Below the pieces are notes generated by a model. It had not been told where the DNA came from, did not search any database, and worked only from the letters and a program-made list of their open reading frames with translations. This document shows positions 8,679 through 16,786 of a stretch of 64,000 bases of DNA, piece by piece. The stretch's first letter is position 1. Each line of letters begins with the position of its first letter. Source of the DNA: Pseudomonas chlororaphis (GTDB taxonomy: Bacteria > Pseudomonadota > Gammaproteobacteria > Pseudomonadales > Pseudomonadaceae); assembly GCF_000783395.1 (NCBI RefSeq), contig NZ_JSFK01000016.1, positions 235,638 to 299,637 of the forward strand, written 5' to 3'. A program made the position numbers and the translations under genes.

Positions 8679-8760
8679 ACCGTTCGTCGCTGATCAGGCA
8701 CCAATCCGATCACTGGGCAGACCAACGACAGGTAAGGATTCCAATCACTGGAGACGCCCT

Positions 8761-9102
8761 ATGATCCCGTCAAGGTTGACCGCTTTCGTATTCAGCGCCC
8801 TGCTCTGCCCTGCGGTTTTCGCAGCATCCGCCACCGCTGCGGGCACTGGCCCTACCGATCCGACCCCGCCACGCGCGCCCGCCATCAACAGTGCCCCCGG
8901 TATGAACACCGATGGCTCGGGCGTGCCTTTGATCAATCAGCCTCCTGCGACGGGTACCGATCCGCGCACTCAGGGCAGTGATCCGGGTCGTCAGGGCGGC
9001 ATGAACACCCCCGACGCCCCCGCCACGCCAGACAACGCGGGCCCCGGCGTCGGTTCGAAAACCACCACCGGTGGCTCCGGTTCCGAAGGCTCCGGTCAGT
9101 AG
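8761..9102 (+). CDS. Small secreted Pro/Gly-rich protein, unknown function
   Basis: A 113-residue protein. The first 22-27 residues form a Sec signal peptide with a plausible cleavage after VFAASA or TAA. The mature part is low-complexity, rich in Gly, Pro, Thr and Asp with repeated (T)DP(R/G) and GGSGSEGSG stretches, and has no cysteine. A GGAGA box precedes the ATG. It looks like a disordered periplasmic or secreted protein. I do not recognise a family. Confidence 0.6.
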   Translation: MIPSRLTAFVFSALLCPAVFAASATAAGTGPTDPTPPRAPAINSAPGMNTDGSGVPLINQPPATGTDPRTQGSDPGRQGGMNTPDAPATPDNAGPGVGSKTTTGGSGSEGSGQ

Positions 9103-9146
9103 TTCGCCGACGCGAGCGTCCTATTCAATCCAATGAAGAGGTAACC

Positions 9147-9404
9147 ATGAACGTCGATAAAAACCTGGAAAAAGAAGTCCTCACCCGCCTGCTGCATGCC
9201 CACCCGAGTGGACTGGGCAAGGAGGTGCTGGATAATTACCGGGGCGAGAAAGTCGTGGCCAGTGCCCTTGCCGCCTTGCAGGATCGCGGACTGATTCATC
9301 ACGGTCATGTGACCTGCAACGAGGCCGGCGAACATTCGTTGAACCTGCCGATCAAGCTCAGTGCCGCTGGCGTTGAAGCGGCGCGCAAGCTGGATCTGCA
9401 GTAG
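9147..9404 (+). CDS. Small protein with winged-helix-like pattern, unknown function
   Basis: An 85-residue protein with the pattern helix-helix-helix-hairpin (KEVLTRLLHAHPSGLG, VASALAALQDRGLIHH, SAAGVEAARKLDLQ), resembling a bare winged-helix domain. An AGAGGTAA box precedes the ATG. It follows the secreted-protein gene by 44 bp on the same strand, so the two may be cotranscribed. The function is unknown. Confidence 0.6.
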   Translation: MNVDKNLEKEVLTRLLHAHPSGLGKEVLDNYRGEKVVASALAALQDRGLIHHGHVTCNEAGEHSLNLPIKLSAAGVEAARKLDLQ

Positions 9405-9472
9405 CGATGAAGCCGCTCGCTGCTGTTGCGGCGAGCGGCCAATTCAAGTTTTGATTTGAAGCTGATGGCCTA

Positions 9473-9562
9473 ATCGCTGGCAAGCCAGCTCCCACAGAAA
9501 CCGGGGTGTACACAAATGTGTGTTCACCACAAAAACTTGTGGGAGCTGGCTTGCCAGCGATG
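9473..9562. repeat. REPIN-type element, copy 1
   Basis: The inverted arms ATCGCTGGCAAGCCAGCTCC and GGAGCTGGCTTGCCAGCGAT flank an inner part containing GTGTACACAAATGTGTGTTC. A near-identical element in the same orientation lies at 12085-12175. It ends a few bases after the kinase stop codon. Confidence 0.9.
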
Positions 9563-9570
9563 GCGGTAGA

Positions 9571-10500
9571 TCAGGCGCCGCCAGACTCGCGGATAAACGC
9601 ATCCACCTCAGCCGCACCCGGCGAAGTCGCCGGCCCCCAACGTGTCACGGCCAAAGCCGCTGCCGCATTCGCCCGCCGCGCTGCTTCATGCGCAGACAAA
9701 CCCTGCGCCAGTCCCGCGACAAAGACGCCGGCATGGGCATCGCCGGCACCATTGCTGTCCACCGCTTTCACAGCAAACCCCGGCACATGCCGACGCTCGT
9801 CACCTTGATGAATCCAGCAGCCTTGCGGCCCGTCACGCACAACCATCAGCACCTCGTTGGGCAGATGCTCAGCGAGACGATCCAGCGCCACGCCAATATC
9901 CTCAGCGCCGGTAAATCGCAGCGCTTCAACACTGTTGCTGGTCCACACATCGATGCGCGGCAGCAGCGCTTGCATCATCGGTGAATCCGGCGACTCCACC
10001 AGTGGCCCCGGATCGAACACCACGTTGATCGAGTCCGGTAGCGCCAACGTCCAGTCGAGCAACGCTTGGGCCTTGCCTTCGTGGAGCAGGCTGTAGCCGC
10101 TGAGGTAAACGTAATCGCCCGCCTCGGCCACAACGCTGTTCAGATCCGCCTCAGTCACTTCGCCTTCTGCGCCGATGTAGGAAATGAAACTGCGCTCGGC
10201 CGACACATCGGTCAGCGCGACGCACAAACCGGTGTCTTTCAGTGCGGGTTCGGTGATGCCGATGTGAATTCCCTCGGCATTCATCGCCTGACGCGCGAGA
10301 TCGCCGAAACGCCCACTGCCATGCCGGCCCAGATAAACCACCGGCAGGCCGTTACGCACCGCCGCCGCCATCACGTTGAAACCGCCGCCTGCTTCGAAAC
10401 CGGCCGACTGCGCCAGCACGTCACCGCCAATCTGCGGCAGCTTATCCACGGCCATGACCAGGTCGATGATGACCTGGCCGGTGTGCAACATCTTAGGCAT
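9571..10500 (-). CDS. PfkB/ribokinase-family sugar kinase (YegV-like)
   Basis: A 309-residue PfkB carbohydrate kinase. It has the N-terminal GGGFNVMAAA substrate-binding segment and the C-terminal signature DSNGAGDAHAG with the catalytic Asp and the anion hole. The ATG at 10498-10500 overlaps the end of the permease gene by eight bases (ATGCCTAA), indicating coupling. With an ADP-ribosylglycohydrolase, a permease and a GntR regulator it forms a set like E. coli yegTUVW. The likely role is phosphorylation of the sugar or nucleoside released by the glycohydrolase; the substrate is unproven. Confidence 0.85.
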   Translation of the reverse strand: MPKMLHTGQVIIDLVMAVDKLPQIGGDVLAQSAGFEAGGGFNVMAAAVRNGLPVVYLGRHGSGRFGDLARQAMNAEGIHIGITEPALKDTGLCVALTDVSAERSFISYIGAEGEVTEADLNSVVAEAGDYVYLSGYSLLHEGKAQALLDWTLALPDSINVVFDPGPLVESPDSPMMQALLPRIDVWTSNSVEALRFTGAEDIGVALDRLAEHLPNEVLMVVRDGPQGCWIHQGDERRHVPGFAVKAVDSNGAGDAHAGVFVAGLAQGLSAHEAARRANAAAALAVTRWGPATSPGAAEVDAFIRESGGA

Positions 10501-11959
10501 GAGCATTCTCGGTTTGCGCGGCGCGGCGATCTTTCGCCCCGCCGAGGACGAAGTAAATGCCACCGGCCACGACAAAGGTCACGATCCAGCCGAGGCCGTT
10601 GTGGCCTAGCCACGAGTCGGACAGGAAGCCTTTGAACCAGACGTTCTCGGCGGTGGTGCCGATGGTGGTAAAGCTGAAGCCGAGGACGATGGCAATCGCC
10701 CACGCGCCGAACGCGCGCCATTCGATCCCGCCGCGATACCAATAGGCGCTGCTCGGGCTGACGTCGAGCAAATCTGTCGGGCTGTAGTAGTGACGGTGAA
10801 TCAGGTCCACCACGAAGATCCCGACCCACGCGGTGATCGGCACCGCCAGCAGAGAAATGAAGGTAATGAACGGACCGTAGAAGCTGTCGGCGATCAGCAT
10901 GAAGTAGATCGAACCGGCGAAGATCGCGACGATATCGACCACTACCGCGTAGACGCGTTTGACCTTCAAGCCAAGGGTCAGCGTGGTCAAGCCGGCGGAG
11001 TACACCGACAGGTTGTTCGACAGCAGCAGGCCACCGAATGCAGTGATCAGGTAAGGCACCGCCATCCACGTTGGCAGCATGTCGCGGATTGCCACGATCG
11101 GGTCAGTCGCGGAGGCGAGGTCGTTGTTACCCACCGACAGCAGACCGCCGAGGGTAATCAACAGCACCAGCGGAATGCCCGCACCGAATGCAGCGGATGC
11201 AACCAGACGCACAGCCTTGACGCTGCGGTGCTGATAGCGCGACATGTCGGCGCCAGCATTGGCCCAACCGATGCCGGTGCCCGCAGCCATGGTGCCGATG
11301 CCGATGATCATTGCGCTCATTGGCGCTGGCGTGGCGTTGAACACCGCGCTCCAGTCGATGGTCGCGCAGAGGAAGCCGCCAACGAGGATGTTCAGCGCGC
11401 CGAACACGTAGGTCGCCCACTTCTGGATCACCAGCAGAGTCGCATGGCCGAGGCCGGAAACCGACAGGGTCAGCAAAACGAAAATCGCGATGAAGATCAG
11501 CGTCAGCACCGGTGCGCTTTTTGCTTCGACCGGTGAGCCGAACAGGATCGAGCACAGCGACAGCAACACGAATGCGGCAGTGGTGGTGTTGACCGTTTCC
11601 CAACCGAGACGCGACATCAGCGAGACCAGTGTCGGGCCGATATTGCCGCGCACGCCGAAGATCGCCCGCGACAAAGTCAGGCTCGGCGCGCGGCCACGGC
11701 GGCCGGCAATCGAGATGATTCCGACCACGGCGAACGAACCGGCGGCGCCGATGATCGCGACGATGATTGCTTGCCAGATCGCCAGCCCGCGAAACGCTAC
11801 CAGCGTGGCGCCCAGCGGCAGGCCGAGGATGGAAATGTTGGCGGCGAACCAGACCCAGAACAGTTGCAGCGGATGCCCGTTGCACTCGGCTTCCGGCACC
11901 GGTTCGATGCCGCGGGTTTCCAGTTGCCCGGCGCTTTGCCCGGCGTTTGATGAACTCAT
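10493..11959 (-). CDS. NCS1-family purine/cytosine permease
   Basis: A 488-residue membrane protein with about twelve hydrophobic segments. Motifs are of the cytosine/purine/allantoin permease family (WFAANISILGLPLGA near helix 1, GRRGRAPSLTLSRAIFG after helix 2, GWANAGADMSRY further on). I start at the ATG at 11957-11959, with AGGAG eight bases upstream, rather than 18 codons earlier. It is expected to import a nucleobase, nucleoside or related cation for the adjacent kinase and glycohydrolase. E. coli yegT, in the equivalent position, is an unrelated MFS nucleoside transporter. Confidence 0.88.
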   Translation of the reverse strand: MSSSNAGQSAGQLETRGIEPVPEAECNGHPLQLFWVWFAANISILGLPLGATLVAFRGLAIWQAIIVAIIGAAGSFAVVGIISIAGRRGRAPSLTLSRAIFGVRGNIGPTLVSLMSRLGWETVNTTTAAFVLLSLCSILFGSPVEAKSAPVLTLIFIAIFVLLTLSVSGLGHATLLVIQKWATYVFGALNILVGGFLCATIDWSAVFNATPAPMSAMIIGIGTMAAGTGIGWANAGADMSRYQHRSVKAVRLVASAAFGAGIPLVLLITLGGLLSVGNNDLASATDPIVAIRDMLPTWMAVPYLITAFGGLLLSNNLSVYSAGLTTLTLGLKVKRVYAVVVDIVAIFAGSIYFMLIADSFYGPFITFISLLAVPITAWVGIFVVDLIHRHYYSPTDLLDVSPSSAYWYRGGIEWRAFGAWAIAIVLGFSFTTIGTTAENVWFKGFLSDSWLGHNGLGWIVTFVVAGGIYFVLGGAKDRRAAQTENAHA

Positions 11960-12084
11960 GAAGGTGCTCCTGTTTGCCTTTTTTGTGGTTGTGGCAATGA
12001 TGCAAAACGACAAGACATCGCGGCCATCCTCGGCCTGTCTGCGCGATCCATTGCGGGTTGAAAATTCGAAAATTGCGCTGCGCC

Positions 12085-12175
12085 TATCGCTGGCAAGCCA
12101 GCTCCCACAGGGATCAGGGTGTACACAAATGTGTGTTCACAGCAAAAACCTGTGGGAGCTGGCTTGCCAGCGATG
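12085..12175. repeat. REPIN-type element, copy 2
   Basis: Nearly identical over its length to the element at 9473-9562, with the same arms and orientation and only a few differences in the loop. It sits between the permease gene and the glycohydrolase gene. Confidence 0.9.
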
Positions 12176-12187
12176 GCGTCAGTTCAC

Positions 12188-13186
12188 TCAGCGCAACGCC
12201 AACAGCCCCTGCACCAACGGTTCAAGCTCCAGATGATTAACGGCCTTAACCGTCTCGATCATCTCGCCAGGCCAGCTCTCAAGACCCAGGCAGGCCCCGA
12301 GCATCGCGCCAAGAATCGCCGCGATGGTGTCAGTGTCACCGCCAAGACCGGCGGCCATGCACAGTGCATCGAACGCGCTCATTTCGCCGACGGCCACTTG
12401 CTGCGCCAGCGCGAACGAGACCACCACCGACTCCTGCGACGCCACCGAAGTGCCGATCACGTCGTAGAGCAGATCCGCCAGCAACGCTTTGTCGCTATCA
12501 ACACTGATGCTGCGCGCCCAACTGATCCGCGAACCGATGCGACCACCGGCGACCCAGTGACCGTGCGCCTCCGCTTGCTGAGCGATTTGCTGGCCGAGGT
12601 TGAGCGCCTCGCCCAGATCCACGCCATTGATGCCGGCAGACACCACCGCCGCCACCGCCGCCGCACTGGAAATCCCCAGCGTGGTGTTGTGCGTCACTTG
12701 GCAGGCCTGCACCACCGCCGCGATAAACCGTTGAGGATCGGCAACATCTGCCGCGATTCCCACCGGTGTAATGCGCATCGCCGCGCCGTTAGTGGTGCCG
12801 TAGCGCCCCGCTTCCTCCGGCGAATGGCCGGCGAGGATCATCTCGATTGCGCGTTTGGTTGATGGCCCGAGCAAGTCCTGCGAGCCCTTGGCCTGCATCT
12901 CGGCTTCCCACTCGATCAAGCGTTGCGCAAGGATTGCCGGTTCGATGCGGCCCTTGCCCTCGACCAACAACTCGCCGACCAGAATGGCCTGCTCGGTGTC
13001 GTCGGTGATCGAACCTTTGGGCATGTTCGCGGCGATCGGTTGCAACGGACCGGCGTCCTGCAGATCGGTGATCTGGCCGAAACGGGTCTTGATGGTTTCG
13101 CGGTTCAGCGATTGCGTCGGCATGCCCAGCGCATCACCGAGGGCCAGGCCATAGAAAGCGCCGAGGGCACGGTTGAGCGCGGTCAT
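12188..13186 (-). CDS. ADP-ribosylglycohydrolase family protein (YegU-like)
   Basis: A 332-residue protein of the dinuclear-magnesium ADP-ribosylglycohydrolase (DraG) fold. The N-terminal ALGDALGMPTQ, the metal-binding SITDDTEQ and the C-terminal GGDTDTIAAILGAMLGA are all present, so the active site looks intact. The ATG overlaps the regulator's TGA (ATGA). In this setting, with a nucleobase-type permease and a PfkB kinase, it probably cleaves an N-glycosidic or O-ribosyl bond in a small metabolite rather than a protein modification. That substrate assignment is inference. Confidence 0.88.
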   Translation of the reverse strand: MTALNRALGAFYGLALGDALGMPTQSLNRETIKTRFGQITDLQDAGPLQPIAANMPKGSITDDTEQAILVGELLVEGKGRIEPAILAQRLIEWEAEMQAKGSQDLLGPSTKRAIEMILAGHSPEEAGRYGTTNGAAMRITPVGIAADVADPQRFIAAVVQACQVTHNTTLGISSAAAVAAVVSAGINGVDLGEALNLGQQIAQQAEAHGHWVAGGRIGSRISWARSISVDSDKALLADLLYDVIGTSVASQESVVVSFALAQQVAVGEMSAFDALCMAAGLGGDTDTIAAILGAMLGACLGLESWPGEMIETVKAVNHLELEPLVQGLLALR

Positions 13187-13896
13187 TTCGATTCTCCAAA
13201 TTGCAGGTGCAAACGGAAATGCACCGGGTCGAGCAGGCTTTCGACCAGCTCCATGAAACGGTTCTGCCGGTCGTAGGTGGTGCGCAGGGCTTTGAGGAAC
13301 ACCGTGCCCTCAGGGCGGCCAAGCAGTGCGGCGTCTTCGGCATTCAACGGTTCGGCGCCGATCCATTGATCGCCGCGTTCGCCGATATAACCGTAGGCGG
13401 CCAAAGTAATGGTCAGGGAATTGTCGATCAGACCAACGCGCGGCAGGCTTTCCAGGCCGCCGGTGGCTGGCATCAACGAGCGTTCGAGGGAGACCAGCGT
13501 GCCTTCGTTGGAACGGCGACGACGGTCGAGGGTGATGAATTGGTCAGTGCCGAATCGCGAGAGCAGGTCTGGCCGGGTCACGGCCTCCAGACGCAACACT
13601 TCGGTATTGATCATCGCCCCGCTATCGGCCAAGGCCTGCGCCCAGCCGCTGCGCTGGTCGAGGGCGACACCGTCGAAAGTGACGATGGAACCGACGCCGC
13701 TTTGCGTGGCGATGTAGTTACGCCGTTTCAGTTCGGCCAGCGCTTCGCGCAGCGTGCCTCGGCTGACGTTGAATTCTTCAGCCAACTGATGCTCGCCGGG
13801 CAACAGAAAGCCGTCCTCCATGAGGCCGCTTTCGATGCGCCGGACGAGTTCGTCGACCACCCGTTTTTTCTTGTCAAATCGTACCTGTCTAATCAT
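13183..13896 (-). CDS. GntR/HutC-family transcriptional regulator (YegW-like)
   Basis: A winged-helix DNA-binding domain (LPGEHQLAEEFNVSRGTLRE) followed by a UTRA ligand-binding domain (residues from about 90 on), 237 residues from the ATG at 13894-13896. An in-frame GTG at 13923 would add nine residues. Neither start has a clear ribosome-binding site. It heads the glycohydrolase-permease-kinase gene set and overlaps the next gene, so it is presumably the local repressor. The partly palindromic TGTCTAATCATGTACA at 13886-13901 covers the start codon and is a candidate autoregulatory site. Confidence 0.85.
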   Translation of the reverse strand: MIRQVRFDKKKRVVDELVRRIESGLMEDGFLLPGEHQLAEEFNVSRGTLREALAELKRRNYIATQSGVGSIVTFDGVALDQRSGWAQALADSGAMINTEVLRLEAVTRPDLLSRFGTDQFITLDRRRRSNEGTLVSLERSLMPATGGLESLPRVGLIDNSLTITLAAYGYIGERGDQWIGAEPLNAEDAALLGRPEGTVFLKALRTTYDRQNRFMELVESLLDPVHFRLHLQFGESK

Positions 13897-13974
13897 GTAC
13901 AAATTGATACCCGAAACGGGCACGGGCGGGCAAGGAATATTTGGGGAGAGTGACGAAAGGCGGGAGAATCAAAA

Positions 13975-14174
13975 GCCCCTCACCCTAGCCCTCTCCCGGG
14001 GGGAGAGGGGACTGAATGGGGGATACTCAAGAGGTACGCCGACCTGAAAGTGCTTTGCCGAATCCACAATCCACCCGAAAGTGCTGTTCCGAATCCATAG
14101 TCGACGAGAACTTTCAGGTCGACGGATTACGCAAGACACCTCGGTCAGCTCCCTCTCCCTCTGGGAGAGGGCTG
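13975..14174. repeat. Intergenic repeat region
   Basis: The two ends carry inverted REP-like units (CCCTCACCCTAGCCCTCTCC at 13977-13996 and CCCTCTCCCTCTGGGAGAGG at 14151-14170). Between them an imperfect tandem repeat of about 28 bp (GAAAGTGCTTTGCCGAATCC at 14045 and GAAAGTGCTGTTCCGAATCC at 14078) is followed by an inverted partial copy, CTTTCAGGTCGAC. I see no gene in the 13924-14207 gap. Confidence 0.75.
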
Positions 14175-14207
14175 GGCGGGCGGCGTTCCGATGAGGGGCT
14201 CTTGATC

Positions 14208-15179
14208 TTAGCGCTGCTTCAGTCGGTCAATGACCACAGCCAGCAGCAGGATCGACCCACGAATCACATACTGATAAAACGTGTCGATATTCTTCAGATT
14301 CATCGCATTCTCAATAATCGCCAAAATCAACACCCCGGCAATCACATGCCGGATCATGCCAATCCCGCCGCTCAACGACACCCCGCCCAGCACGCAAGCC
14401 GAGATCACCGTCAGCTCAAATCCCTGACCAATCATCGGCTGCCCCGACGTCATCCGCGACGCCAGAATCACCCCCGCCAACGCACCGATCACACCGTGCA
14501 CGGCAAAGATAATGATCTTGGTCCGGTCAACGTTCACGCCCGCGAGCAGCGCCGCTTCCTGGTTGCCACCGATGGCCATGGTGTTGCGCCCGTAGGTGGT
14601 GTAATTCAGCAGCCAGCCAAAAAACAGAAAGCAAACGATGGTGATCAGAATCGGCACCGGCACACCAAACAATTGGCCGTTACCGAAGACGAAGAACGAT
14701 TCCTGCGACACGCCCACCGCCTTGCCGTTGGCAAAGATGTAAGCCAGACCGCGAACAATCTGCATGGTCGCCAACGTGGTGATCAACGCATTGACGCGCA
14801 ACTTGGCAATCACAATCCCGTTGATCAACCCGACAATCAGGCCCATGACCAACGCCGCACTGACACCGAGAAATACGCTGTTGGTCTCACGCATCACCAC
14901 TGCCGCGACCACGCCAGCGCAGGCAATCACCGAGCCCACCGACAAGTCGAAATGCCCCGACGCCAAGCAATACAACATCGTGCACGCGGCGATCCCGGTG
15001 GTGGAAATCGCCAGGCCCAGACCACGCATGTTCAGCGGCGAAAGGAAGTTGTCGATCAGCAGCGTACAGGCAACGAAAATGCCCACCGCCGCCAGCAACA
15101 TGACCCAGTCATCAAGGAAGCGGCGCATGTCCAGCGGTTTGCGCTCTTTGGGCAGGGTTTCGTTTTGGGTTGTCATCAT
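14208..15179 (-). CDS. araH: L-arabinose/galactose ABC transporter permease
   Basis: A 323-residue polytopic permease of the RbsC/AraH family. Closest recognisable segments are SRMTSGQPM, VISACVLGGVSLSGGIG and the C-terminal YQYVIRGSILLLAVVIDR, matching E. coli AraH closely. The start is one of two adjacent ATGs after an AGAGGTG box. It is the last gene of the araFGH operon. It forms the membrane channel for the sugar bound by AraF. Confidence 0.92.
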   Translation of the reverse strand: MMTTQNETLPKERKPLDMRRFLDDWVMLLAAVGIFVACTLLIDNFLSPLNMRGLGLAISTTGIAACTMLYCLASGHFDLSVGSVIACAGVVAAVVMRETNSVFLGVSAALVMGLIVGLINGIVIAKLRVNALITTLATMQIVRGLAYIFANGKAVGVSQESFFVFGNGQLFGVPVPILITIVCFLFFGWLLNYTTYGRNTMAIGGNQEAALLAGVNVDRTKIIIFAVHGVIGALAGVILASRMTSGQPMIGQGFELTVISACVLGGVSLSGGIGMIRHVIAGVLILAIIENAMNLKNIDTFYQYVIRGSILLLAVVIDRLKQR

Positions 15180-15188
15180 AGTCACCTC

Positions 15189-16733
15189 TCAGTTCGCCAC
15201 GCCGTCAGCGCGGTGGCGCGGCAAAGCCAGTTGCAGCAGGTTGGATTCATTGGCCTGGTCACGGCTGATTTCGCCGCGCAGGGCGCCTTCGCAAAGCACC
15301 AGAATGCGGTCGGAAATACCCATCACTTCCATCAGATCGCTGGACACCACGATCACCGAAATGCCCTCGGCGGCGAGGTTATGGATGATCTGGTAAATCT
15401 CGGCTTTGGCACCGATGTCGATGCCGCGCGTCGGTTCGTCGAGCAGCAAGACCTTCATCGGCATCGACAACCAACGACCGAGAATGGCCTTCTGCTGATT
15501 GCCGCCGGAAAGGAATTTGATCTGCTGACCGGCGTGCGGGGTTTTCACCTTCAGCGCCTTGATCTGTTTGTCGGCGTTGCCCTTTTCCCACAAACCGCGA
15601 ATCAGGCAACCGAGGCCAGAGTTGGCGCCGCGGGCACTGATGTTGATGTTCTCGGCAACGCTGGCGAGCGGGATGATGCCCTCCTTCTTGCGATCTTCCG
15701 GGCACAGCAGAATCCCGGCGGCAATCGCGTCGCGCGGTGAGCGCAGTTTCAGTTCATGACCGCGCAATTCGAGGCGTCCGGCGGTGTTGCGTTCCAGCCC
15801 GCTGAGCAGCCGAAACAGCTCGGTGCGCCCCGCCCCGACCAGTCCGAACAAACCAAGGATTTCACCTTTGTGTGCCTCGAAACTGATCGGCTCGCGCAGA
15901 CCCGGGCCGAGCAGGCCGGAGACCTTCAGGGCCACTGCGCCGCGTGGACGATGGCGATAATCGTAGATGTCCTGAATATCGCGCCCGACCATGCAGGTCA
16001 CCAGTTGATCATGGGTCAACTGGCTCATGTCCTCGAAAGTGCGCACGTAGCGACCGTCCTTGAACACCGTCACCGCGTCGCAGATGCGGAACACTTCTTC
16101 CATGCGATGGGAAACATAGAGAACGACTTTGCCCTCGTCGCGCAGACGGCCGATGATCGCCATCAAGCGGTCAATCTCGCGAGCCGAAAGGCTACTGGTC
16201 GGCTCGTCGAAGGCGATCACATGGGCGCCGCGCGACAGCGCTTTGGCGATTTCCACCAATTGCCGCTGGCCGAGCGACAGACGTCCGACCTTGGTCTGCG
16301 GATCGATTTCATCAGCCAGGCCTTTGAGGCAATTCAACGCTTGCTGACGCAGGGCACCGCGATTGATCAAACCGAAACTGGCCGGCAGATGGCCGAGAAA
16401 CAGGTTCTCGGCGACGGTCATTTCCGGCACCAGATGCAGCTCCTGGTGAATCACCGCGACGCCGCTGCCGATGCTGTCGGCGGTCGACTTGAACGCCATG
16501 GTCTGCTCGCCGATCTGCAACTCGCCGCTGCTCGGGATGTATGCGCCGCCGAGGATTTTCAGCAGGGTCGATTTGCCGGCGCCGTTCTCGCCCATCAAGG
16601 CATGAACCTGGCCCGGATGCGCGACGAAGCTGATCGCGTCCAGCGCTTTCACGCCGGGAAAGGTTTTACCGATCCCGCTGAAGCGCAGGCTGCCACTGGC
16701 GCTGTGTTGTTGTGTTTGTACTTGCGCGTGCAT
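15189..16733 (-). CDS. araG: L-arabinose/galactose ABC transporter ATP-binding protein
   Basis: A 514-residue tandem ATPase of the CUT2 sugar importer class. The N-terminal half has Walker A GENGAGKST, LSLGQRQ and FDEPTSSL. The C-terminal half has the degenerate Walker A GLVGAGRTE, LSGGNQQK and LDEPTRGID. Length and layout match AraG. It lies between araF and araH and is separated from araF by a terminator-like hairpin. Confidence 0.93.
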   Translation of the reverse strand: MHAQVQTQQHSASGSLRFSGIGKTFPGVKALDAISFVAHPGQVHALMGENGAGKSTLLKILGGAYIPSSGELQIGEQTMAFKSTADSIGSGVAVIHQELHLVPEMTVAENLFLGHLPASFGLINRGALRQQALNCLKGLADEIDPQTKVGRLSLGQRQLVEIAKALSRGAHVIAFDEPTSSLSAREIDRLMAIIGRLRDEGKVVLYVSHRMEEVFRICDAVTVFKDGRYVRTFEDMSQLTHDQLVTCMVGRDIQDIYDYRHRPRGAVALKVSGLLGPGLREPISFEAHKGEILGLFGLVGAGRTELFRLLSGLERNTAGRLELRGHELKLRSPRDAIAAGILLCPEDRKKEGIIPLASVAENINISARGANSGLGCLIRGLWEKGNADKQIKALKVKTPHAGQQIKFLSGGNQQKAILGRWLSMPMKVLLLDEPTRGIDIGAKAEIYQIIHNLAAEGISVIVVSSDLMEVMGISDRILVLCEGALRGEISRDQANESNLLQLALPRHRADGVAN

Positions 16734-16751
16734 AAAGCCACCTCTTCACAC

Positions 16752-16778
16752 AAAAAAACGGCCCGGCTGCCCGGGCCG
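16752..16778 (-). terminator. Hairpin with T-tract between araF and araG
   Basis: On the minus strand an 8-bp GC stem (CGGCCCGG/CCGGGCCG, 4-nt loop) is followed by seven Ts. Being inside the operon it probably attenuates, lowering ATPase and permease expression relative to the binding protein. Confidence 0.75.
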
Positions 16779-16786
16779 CCGCTGCA

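Noticed and set aside
9473..12175. Repeated palindromes as a possible CRISPR array
   Set aside because: There are only two copies 2.6 kb apart with genes between, each internally palindromic. This is the REPIN pattern; no cas genes are seen.
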